Shown here: one piece after another, positions 5,652 through 11,669 of the stretch
How positions within the stretch are numbered: position 1 is the first letter of the stretch
Layout: every line of letters starts with the position of its first letter
Origin: Planctomycetota bacterium
GTDB lineage: Bacteria > Planctomycetota > UBA1135 > GCA-002686595
Direction: 5' to 3'
DNA length: 11,669 bases
NCBI GenBank assembly: GCA_021776885.1
Contig: JAJFFA010000770.1
Location: 1-11,669 of the forward strand
The notes under the pieces: model-generated
Told to the model about the DNA's origin: nothing
The model's database searches: none
What the model saw: only the letters and a program-made list of their open reading frames with translations
Made by a program: the position numbers and the translations under genes

Positions 5652-7057
5652 TCCGACTCCACAAGCAACCCTCCCGGCTGCTCCTCGCTTCGTGCGCTCT
5701 CCCTCTGGCCCTCCTTCAGGGCTGCACTCCTGAGCACAGCGAGAAGGATGGCCATGCCGAACCAGACGCACCCTACGCGGAGCATGCGGGCGAGGAAGAG
5801 CACATCGAGCTCACCGAACAGCAGTTTCGCTCGGCCGGGATCGAGGTCTCCGAGGCCCAGCCGGGTCGCGTGTTCGAGGCATTGACTCTACCGGGGACCG
5901 TGGCGCCCAACGCGGACGCAGTGCTGCACGTCACCCCGCGCGTCTCCGGACAGGTTCGCACGGTCCTCAAGCACCTGGGCGAGCCCGTGCTGGACGGCGA
6001 ACTCCTGTGTGTCATCGACAGTGTCGAACTCGGGGACGCCGTGGCGGAGCATCTCCGCCACCAGGAAACGGTGAAGGCGGCGGAGGAGACTCTCGAGCGT
6101 GGACGCGAGCTCTACGCAGGACGACTCGAAGCGCTCGTGGCGGTGATGGACGGCGGCATCGCGATCCAGGAGCGCATCTACGAGCGCGAGAAGGAGCTGC
6201 AGGAGAAGGCCGTCTCGACCCTGCGGCCGCTCCTCGAAGCCGACAAGGCGCTCCAGCTCGCGCGGCTCGAGAAGAACAAGCAGCTCACCGAGCTCGCGGC
6301 CGAGCGCGACACTCGGCTGCTGGAGTTCGAGCTTGACCTGCGCGTGAAACGGATCAACCTCGTCGCTGCCACGAACCAGCTTCGAACGCTCGGGCTCGGA
6401 CCCGCCGAGCTCGAAGACCTGGGCGAGGAGTCACCGCTGCTCTCCGGTGAGTACCGGGTGCACGCATCCGGTTCGGGCGTGGTTGTCAGCCGACATGCGT
6501 CTGCGGGCGAGTTCGTGGAGGCCGGCTCCAAGCTCTTCATCGTCGAGAACCTCTCGAGCGTGTGGTTCGTGGCCTCCGCCTTCGAAGAACAGCTGCGCTC
6601 GGTCCGCAGTGGGCAGACCGCGTTCGTGCATCTCGACGCATTCCCCGGTTCGACCCTCAACGGAACCGTCAGCTTCCTGGACTATCACGTCGACCCGACG
6701 AGCCGCTCGGTGGGGGTCCGTATCACGCTCGACAACGAGCAGCTCGACAGCTGGCCCGAGGATCTTCCGCTTCGGCCGGGCATGTTCGGTCGCGTTCAAC
6801 TCGAGACGACATCGCGACAGGCAAGGGTGGTTCTGCCCGAGCAAGCGCTCGTTCATGACGACGCGGGCGACTACGTGTTCGTGCAAGTCGAGCCCTTCGC
6901 ATTCGAACGCCGCGACGTGTCCGTCGAGCACGTGGCCGGCGACCGGGTAGAGATCACGTCCGGCCTGGAAGCCGGCGAGAGGGTCGCGGTCTCGGGCACG
7001 TTCCTCCTCAAGTCTGCCGAGCGTCAAGGCGAGCTTGGCGGCGGGCACAGCCACTAG
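5648..7057 (+). CDS. czcB: Periplasmic adaptor of a CzcCBA-type metal efflux pump (membrane fusion protein)
   Basis: The 469-residue adaptor joins the inner-membrane pump to the outer-membrane channel. Its signal peptide ends in the lipobox L-Q-G-C with Cys26, so it is probably lipid-anchored. Residues 27-54 are rich in His and acid (H30, H36, H46, H52), a plausible metal-binding arm. The lipoyl/biotinyl-like half-motifs are at about 95-125 (V-T-P-R-V-S-G-Q-V ... G-E-P-V-L-D-G-E-L-L) and 270-300 (V-H-A-S-G-S-G-V-V ... G-E-F-V-E-A-G-S-K-L-F). Between them lies a long coiled-coil hairpin (about 128-246), with the channel-contacting tip near Y-E-R-E-K-E-L-Q-E-K-A-V-S. The beta barrel spans 301-390 (L-R-P-G-M-F) and the membrane-proximal domain 391-457. 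The protein ends in H-S-H. I chose ATG at 5648: it overlaps the czcC stop as ATGA and follows AAGAGGA (5635-5641) with a 6-nt spacer. An upstream in-frame start at 5594 would place 18 Arg-rich residues before the signal peptide. Confidence 0.93.
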   Translation: MIRLHKQPSRLLLASCALPLALLQGCTPEHSEKDGHAEPDAPYAEHAGEEEHIELTEQQFRSAGIEVSEAQPGRVFEALTLPGTVAPNADAVLHVTPRVSGQVRTVLKHLGEPVLDGELLCVIDSVELGDAVAEHLRHQETVKAAEETLERGRELYAGRLEALVAVMDGGIAIQERIYEREKELQEKAVSTLRPLLEADKALQLARLEKNKQLTELAAERDTRLLEFELDLRVKRINLVAATNQLRTLGLGPAELEDLGEESPLLSGEYRVHASGSGVVVSRHASAGEFVEAGSKLFIVENLSSVWFVASAFEEQLRSVRSGQTAFVHLDAFPGSTLNGTVSFLDYHVDPTSRSVGVRITLDNEQLDSWPEDLPLRPGMFGRVQLETTSRQARVVLPEQALVHDDAGDYVFVQVEPFAFERRDVSVEHVAGDRVEITSGLEAGERVAVSGTFLLKSAERQGELGGGHSH

Positions 7058-7064
7058 CAGCCCA

Positions 7065-10000
7065 ATGGTCAACAAGCTCATCGACTTCTCGCTCGACAAT
7101 CGCCTTGTCGTCATCATCGGATGGCTGCTGGTGACGGTGCTAGGGCTCGACTCCCTGCGCAAGCTACCGATCGACGCGGTTCCGGATGTGACGAACATCC
7201 AGGTTCAGATCCTCACGAATAGCGCCGGCCTGGCTCCCCAGGAGGTCGAGTCGTTCATCACGTTTCCGGTAGAGACGGCGATGAGCGGCCTGCCGAAGGT
7301 CGAACAGATTCGCTCGGTCTCGAAGTTCGGTCTCTCGGTGGTGACCGTCGTCTTCGAGGAGGGCACGGACATCTACTGGGCGCGACAGCTCGTTGGCGAG
7401 CGCCTTTCGGACGCGCGCGACGCGATCCCGGAGGAGTACGGGGAGCCGGGCATGGGCCCCATCTCTTCCGGGCTCGGAGAGATCTATCAGTTCGAAGTGC
7501 GGAGCGAGGACCTCTCCCCCATGGAGCTGCGGGACATCCTCGACTGGAGCATCGGCTACCAGCTCCGCTCCGTGCCTGGAGTGGTGGAGGTGAACTCGTT
7601 CGGCGGCGAGCTGCGAACCTACCAGGTGACCCTCGACCCGCGGAAGTTGCGCTCCCACGGGATCTCGCTGGCCACGATCTTCGAGGCGCTCGAGCAGAAC
7701 AACCGCAACGTGGGGGGCGGGTACATCGTGCACGCCGACGAGCAGTACCTCATCCGCGGCGAAGGCCTGGTCGAGAGCCTCGCTGACCTCGCGAAGGTCG
7801 TCGTCGCCAACGACGCGCGGGGCACGCCGGTCTACATCGAGAACCTCGGCAGGGTCGAGTTCGCACCGATGATCCGGCAAGGAGCTGTCACGCGCGACGG
7901 CAAGGGCGAGGCTGTCGTGGGCATCGTGATGATGCTGATGGGCGCGAACTCCCGGACGGTCGCGGAAGACGTTCATGCCCGGGTTCAGGAGATCCAGAAG
8001 ACGTTGCCCGAGGGAGTCACCATCGACACCTTCTACAACCGCACCGAGCTCGTGCAGCGCACGATTCGCACCGTGGCCAGGAACCTCATCGAAGGCGGCC
8101 TGCTGGTGGTCGTCGTCTTGTTGCTTCTACTGGGCAGCTTCCGAGGCGGCCTCATCGTCGCCGCGGCGATCCCCCTCTCGATGCTCGTCGCCGTCATCCT
8201 CATGCGCTGGATGAACCTGTCGGGCAACCTCATGTCGCTCGGCGCGGTGGACTTCGGGATCATCGTCGATGGAGCCGTGGTCGTCATCGAGAGCATCGTG
8301 GCGTACGTGTTCCTCTACCGAGACGACAACGAACGCTCTCACCTGGAGAAGGTCCGAGCGGCGTGCCATCAGGTTGCGCGCCCCGTCCTCTTCGCGGTCG
8401 GCATCATCATGATCGTCTACCTTCCGATTCTCGCCCTGCGCGGAATCGAGGGAAAGATGTTCCGCCCGATGGCACTGACAGTGGTCTTCGCCATGGGCGG
8501 ATCGCTCATCTGCGCCCTGACGCTGATGCCCGTGCTCGCGTCCATCTTCCTGAAGCAGGCCGTGGAGAAGGAGCCGATCCTGTTTCGGGCGCTGAAGCGG
8601 CTCTACACACCGCTGCTTGCGCGTGCCATGGCGCGGCCCGTTCGCACGGGAGCCGTCGCGCTCGCAGCGTTCGCCGCGAGCCTCCTGGTGGTTCCCTTTC
8701 TCGGAGCGGAGTTCATCCCCAAGCTCGATGAGGGAGCGATCGCGATGCAGGTCTGGAGGCTCCCGAGCGTGTCGCTCGAGACCTCGAACGAGATCAGCGG
8801 CAAGGCCGAAGAAGTCGTCATGACCTTTCCGGAGGTGCAGACGGTCGTCTCACGCACGGGACGGGCGGAGATCGCCACCGACCCGATGGGTGTGGAGATC
8901 TCCGACACCTACATCATCCTCAATCCTCCCGATACGTGGCGCTTCGAGACCAAGGACGAACTCCTGGAGGCACTGGACGAGGAGCTCCAGGAGGCCCTCC
9001 CCGGAGTCGTGTTCAGCTACTCACAGCCGATCGAGCTGCGCGTGGACGAGCTCATCAGTGGTGTGCGCTCGGAGGTTGGAATCAAGATCTTCGCCTCGAG
9101 CGGAAGCCTCGAGGACATGAGTGAGGTGGCCGAGCAAGTGGCTGCCGTCGTCCGCGAGGTGCCTGGGATGGAGGAGGTGAAGGTCGAGCAGACGACCGGC
9201 CTGCCCACACTCACCATCGACATCGACCGCGAGGCGATCGCTCGCCTCGGCGTGAACGCTCAGGATGTGCTCGCCGTCATCGAGGCCATCGGGGGTACCC
9301 AGGTGGGCACCGTCGTCGAGGGGCAGCGCAGGTACAGCCTGCAAGTGCGTTTCGATAGCGCAGTCCGAGAGAGCCTGGAGGCGCTCCGCCACCTGCCGAT
9401 CGCTCTGCCCGCGGCAGGGGATGGCCCCGCGCCCTGGGTACCGCTCGAGCAAGTGGCTGATGTGGACATCAAGACCGGCCCGGCACAGATCAGCCGCGAG
9501 AGGATCCAGCGCAAGATTACTGTCGAGCTCAATGTCCGCGGGCGTGACCTGGCCTCGGCCGTTGCCGAGGCTCAGGAGCGAGTCGAAGCAGAAGTGAAGC
9601 TGCCCGACGGCTGGTTCATCGAGTGGGGCGGGCAGTTCGAGAACCTGGCTGCCGCCTCGAAGCGCCTCGCGCTGCTTGTTCCGCTGGCGCTGCTGCTCAT
9701 CTTTGCGCTGCTGTACTCGACCTTCCAGTCGACGAGACTCTCGCTCCTCATCTTCTTGAACGTGCCCCTGGCCCTGACTGGGGGCGTCGTCGCGCTCGCC
9801 CTGCGGGGTTACCCCTTCTCCATCTCGGCCGGGGTCGGCTTCATCGCGCTCTTCGGCATCGCCGTCATGAACGGCGTCGTTCTGGTCTCGACCATGGTGC
9901 AGCGTCGGCAAGAGGGCGCCGGGACACAGGAGGCGGCGCGGAGCGCGGCTCACTCCAGGCTCCGGCCCGTGCTCATGACGGCGTTCACCGACATCATCGG

Positions 10001-10163
10001 CTTCTTCCCCATGGCGGTGGCAGCCAGCGCAGGGTCCGAGGTTCAGCGGCCACTCGCCACCGTGGTCATAGGTGGCCTTGTGACCTCGATGCTGCTGACG
10101 CTCTTCGTGCTACCGGCGGTCTATCGATGGTTTGCCAGGGAGGAAGGGCCAGCGAGTGCATGA
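7065..10163 (+). CDS. czcA: Heavy-metal RND pump, divalent-cation type (CzcA-like)
   Basis: The 1032-residue product is the inner-membrane proton/metal antiporter of the HME-RND family, of near-normal length. TM1 lies at about 10-28 and is followed by the first large periplasmic loop (P-I-D-A-V-P-D-V-T-N-I-Q-V). TM2-6 cover about 341-490, the second loop about 550-865, and TM8-12 about 866-1023. The TM4 motif D-F-G-I-I-V-D-G-A (D396, D402) with E409 is the HME1-type signature for Zn/Co/Cd/Ni pumps; CusA has a different sequence here. The usual Asn after the Glu is Ser410. Aligned from memory, the three Cu-binding Met of CusA (573, 623, 672) fall at I577, K630 and V688, so Cu/Ag transport is unlikely. 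R-A-E-I-A-T-D-P-M (600-608) is CzcA-like. ATG at 7065, 7 nt after the czcB stop, gives the standard M-V-N-K-L-I-D-F-S N-terminus. It has no good ribosome-binding site, so coupled translation is likely. The C-terminus has no His-rich tail. Confidence 0.96.
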   Translation: MVNKLIDFSLDNRLVVIIGWLLVTVLGLDSLRKLPIDAVPDVTNIQVQILTNSAGLAPQEVESFITFPVETAMSGLPKVEQIRSVSKFGLSVVTVVFEEGTDIYWARQLVGERLSDARDAIPEEYGEPGMGPISSGLGEIYQFEVRSEDLSPMELRDILDWSIGYQLRSVPGVVEVNSFGGELRTYQVTLDPRKLRSHGISLATIFEALEQNNRNVGGGYIVHADEQYLIRGEGLVESLADLAKVVVANDARGTPVYIENLGRVEFAPMIRQGAVTRDGKGEAVVGIVMMLMGANSRTVAEDVHARVQEIQKTLPEGVTIDTFYNRTELVQRTIRTVARNLIEGGLLVVVVLLLLLGSFRGGLIVAAAIPLSMLVAVILMRWMNLSGNLMSLGAVDFGIIVDGAVVVIESIVAYVFLYRDDNERSHLEKVRAACHQVARPVLFAVGIIMIVYLPILALRGIEGKMFRPMALTVVFAMGGSLICALTLMPVLASIFLKQAVEKEPILFRALKRLYTPLLARAMARPVRTGAVALAAFAASLLVVPFLGAEFIPKLDEGAIAMQVWRLPSVSLETSNEISGKAEEVVMTFPEVQTVVSRTGRAEIATDPMGVEISDTYIILNPPDTWRFETKDELLEALDEELQEALPGVVFSYSQPIELRVDELISGVRSEVGIKIFASSGSLEDMSEVAEQVAAVVREVPGMEEVKVEQTTGLPTLTIDIDREAIARLGVNAQDVLAVIEAIGGTQVGTVVEGQRRYSLQVRFDSAVRESLEALRHLPIALPAAGDGPAPWVPLEQVADVDIKTGPAQISRERIQRKITVELNVRGRDLASAVAEAQERVEAEVKLPDGWFIEWGGQFENLAAASKRLALLVPLALLLIFALLYSTFQSTRLSLLIFLNVPLALTGGVVALALRGYPFSISAGVGFIALFGIAVMNGVVLVSTMVQRRQEGAGTQEAARSAAHSRLRPVLMTAFTDIIGFFPMAVAASAGSEVQRPLATVVIGGLVTSMLLTLFVLPAVYRWFAREEGPASA

Positions 10164-10214
10164 AGACGGCTACGCGCGTCGTGCATATGACGTGTCGTTC
10201 CCGACGCAGTCTTC
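10162..10214. terminator. Interrupted hairpin in the convergent gap after czcA
   Basis: GAAGAC (10162-10167) pairs with GTCTTC (10209-10214), and GCGTCG (10176-10181) pairs with CGACGC (10202-10207), leaving a 20-nt loop. The 5' side has an 8-nt bulge and the 3' side a single base. The first arm begins inside the czcA stop codon. There is no U-tract on either strand, so it is not a textbook intrinsic terminator. It may mark or stabilise the 3' ends of the two converging transcripts. It is the only such structure I see in the 68-bp gap. Confidence 0.35.
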
Positions 10215-10231
10215 GTCCCATGCCTCGCAGG

Positions 10232-11669
10232 TCAGCGTCCCGGTGTCCAGGGCACCCCGGCCGCGTCGAGCTTGCGGGCCAGGGCCGGGAGGTCGTCGCG
10301 CAGGATGCCGTCGAGGGCCGCGCGCACCCGCGCCATGCCGCGCACGCCGATGTCCAGGCTGGCCCGGTGGGTCGGGGTCGGGCCGTAGGTGGAGACGCCG
10401 GTGCCCGTCTCGACCACTTCCAGGCGGCGGGCGATGGAGACCGGGCCCGGATCGCCCGCGAAGTCGCGCTTGCCGTCCCCGAAGAGCGCCAGCTCGAGCT
10501 CGTGCAGGCGGGCCTGCAGCTCGAGCGCGGTGGCCTCGAGGGCGGGGTCGTCCACCAGTGAGCGCCCCAGGGTCGACTGGATCGCGCCGGTCTGCTCCAG
10601 CGCCGCCGCGACGCTGGCGCCGAGGGCACCCAGCTCACGCTGGTGATCGGCGAGCTCCTTCAGGAAGGCCGCGACCTGCGCCGGCTCGGTCTTGTTCAGG
10701 ATGCCGCGACGCAGGGGCACGACGTCGAAGGAGCGCGTGAGCCCCAGGTCCGTGATCACCCCGTCGACGCGCTTGTGCAGCTCGACGCTGTAGCGCCCGG
10801 GGGCCACGAGGGCGCCGTCGTCGATGCCGGTTCCCCACTCCTCAACCGGCTCCTCGGGCGTCCAGGGATCCTGCGGGGCGTAGCGCAGGTTCCAGGCGAC
10901 GCGCTGGAAGCCGGCCGTGACCGGGCCCTCGAGCCGCCGCACCAGGGCGCCGCGGGCGTCGCGGACGGTGATCAGAATCGCGGGCTCGCGCTCGAGCTCC
11001 TCGGCGCGCAGGGCGTCCCAGTCCGGGCTGGGCGTGTCCGCGCCCTTGCCCTCGAGCTCCTTCTCGCGCGCGCGCCGCGCGCCCTTGCGCGAGTGCAGCT
11101 CCTCGGCCAGGTGGTAGGTGACCACGGCACCGAAGGGCGGGTTCTCGGCCACGAAATGGGCGCTGCCCATGGAGGCCTTGCCCGCCCCACCCAGGGGGCG
11201 ACGCGGCACGTACCACCAGGCGTCGCGCACGTCGAAGAGCTGCACCTCGGCGGCCAGGCTCTCCTCGCTGACCTCACGCAGAGCGCAGTAGTCGTCGAGC
11301 ACGTAGAAGCTGCGCCCGAAGGTGGCGCAGACCAGGTCGTTCTCGCGGCGCTGGATGGCCAGGTCGCGCACGGGGATGTTCGGCATGCCGCCCTCCAGCT
11401 TCACCCACGCTCCGCCGGCGTCGACGCTGAAGAACAGGCCGAACTCGGTGCCGAGGAAGAACAGTGCGGGGTTCACGTGGTCCTGGACGATGCGCCAGCA
11501 CAGGTGGCGCTCGGGCAGGTCCGCGACCAGGCTCTCCCAGCTGCGTCCGCGGTCGCGGCTGCGCAGCAGGAAGGGCCGGAAGTCGCCGGTCTTGTGCTGG
11601 TCGACCGCGGCGTAGACCGTGTCCGCGTCGAACAGGTCGGCCTTGAGATCGTTGACGAAGTAGCCGGCC
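10232..11669 (-). CDS. Vps10/sortilin-like BNR-repeat protein (N-terminus off the window)
   Basis: The frame is open from the right edge to TGA at 10232-10234, showing the last 478 residues. The visible part starts inside a beta-propeller of the kind annotated as glycosyl hydrolase, WD40/YVTN/BNR-like or VPS10-domain protein. Two Asp boxes (S-x-D-x-G-x2-W) lie at visible residues 37-44 and 81-88. Between and after them come L-P-E-R-H, W-R-I-V-Q-D-H-V-N-P, L-G-T-E-F-G-L-F, D-L-A-I-Q-R-R-E-N-D-L and F-Y-V-L-D-D-Y, the conserved end of the propeller in this family. An Ig/FlgD-like beta domain follows (about 205-330: I-L-I-T-V-R-D, W-N-L-R-Y, A-P-G-R-Y-S-V-E-L), and then a helical C-terminal region. 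Members are usually exported and about 1000 residues long. Despite the common name, no hydrolase active site is visible, and the function is uncertain. The GTG at 11476 is internal, not the start, because conserved propeller sequence continues upstream of it. The gene converges with czcA. Confidence 0.9.
   Translation of the reverse strand, partial: AGYFVNDLKADLFDADTVYAAVDQHKTGDFRPFLLRSRDRGRSWESLVADLPERHLCWRIVQDHVNPALFFLGTEFGLFFSVDAGGAWVKLEGGMPNIPVRDLAIQRRENDLVCATFGRSFYVLDDYCALREVSEESLAAEVQLFDVRDAWWYVPRRPLGGAGKASMGSAHFVAENPPFGAVVTYHLAEELHSRKGARRAREKELEGKGADTPSPDWDALRAEELEREPAILITVRDARGALVRRLEGPVTAGFQRVAWNLRYAPQDPWTPEEPVEEWGTGIDDGALVAPGRYSVELHKRVDGVITDLGLTRSFDVVPLRRGILNKTEPAQVAAFLKELADHQRELGALGASVAAALEQTGAIQSTLGRSLVDDPALEATALELQARLHELELALFGDGKRDFAGDPGPVSIARRLEVVETGTGVSTYGPTPTHRASLDIGVRGMARVRAALDGILRDDLPALARKLDAAGVPWTPGR

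Noticed and set aside
7035..7064. TTG at 7035 as the czcA start
   Set aside because: It lies inside czcB and adds ten residues before the conserved M-V-N-K-L N-terminus.
4287..10163. Assignment as a Cu/Ag CusCBA pump
   Set aside because: The TM4 motif is the DFG-x3-DGA type of divalent-cation pumps, and the positions of the three Cu-binding Met of CusA appear to be Ile, Lys and Val. The alignment was made from memory, so a proper one should confirm it.
3770..10231. Direct repeats or attachment sites bounding the metal cassette
   Set aside because: I compared the gaps 3770-3835 and 10164-10231 and found no shared direct repeat beyond short chance matches. No integrase, transposase or tRNA gene is present.
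10232..11476. GTG at 11476 as the true start of the Vps10/BNR gene
   Set aside because: The frame continues upstream to the window edge with conserved family sequence (an Asp box and W-R-I-V-Q-D-H), so the gene is cut by the window rather than starting there.
1..11669. CRISPR arrays, tRNA or rRNA genes, insertion sequences
   Set aside because: I saw no spaced direct repeats, cloverleaf sequences, rRNA-like stretches or transposase frames anywhere in the window.

Overview
The window comes from a very GC-rich bacterial chromosome. Two large secreted proteins typical of Planctomycetota, Acidobacteriota and Bacteroidota-type genomes flank it: a tetratricopeptide-repeat (TPR) lipoprotein and a Vps10/sortilin-like BNR-repeat protein. 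Together with the lipoprotein-rich, Gram-negative cell plan implied by the three-part efflux pump, this suggests a high-GC planctomycete or a similar deep-branching Gram-negative. No rRNA or other marker gene is present, so the assignment is only a guess.

Layout. Positions 1-1533 (minus strand) hold most of a TPR lipoprotein whose C-terminus lies off the left edge. After an 80-bp divergent gap, two overlapping plus-strand genes (1614-3769) encode paralogous GT4-type glycosyltransferases. A 66-bp gap with a candidate promoter leads into a plus-strand metal-resistance operon (3836-10163): a 113-residue secreted Cys/His-rich protein, a 109-bp gap containing nested inverted repeats, then czcC, czcB and czcA, which overlap or nearly touch. 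A convergent 68-bp gap with a hairpin separates czcA from the minus-strand Vps10/BNR gene (10232 to the right edge), whose N-terminus is missing.

How the genes work together. CzcA is the proton-driven inner-membrane pump, CzcB the periplasmic adaptor (lipid-anchored here) and CzcC the outer-membrane channel. The pump carries the DFG-x3-DGA motif of the divalent-cation (Zn/Co/Cd/Ni) HME-RND group, and it seems to lack the three methionines that bind Cu(I) in CusA. The small Cys/His-rich protein at the operon head is secreted and is a good candidate for a periplasmic metal-binding accessory of this pump, though I know of no described function for it. No regulator, CDF transporter or two-component system is present.

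The metal operon uses Leu and Arg codons (CTT, CTA, CGA) that are almost absent from its neighbours. It sits between two genes that would otherwise converge, so it looks like a cassette acquired by transfer. The items most worth following up are the small Cys/His-rich protein and the nested inverted repeats that overlap the czcC ribosome-binding site.
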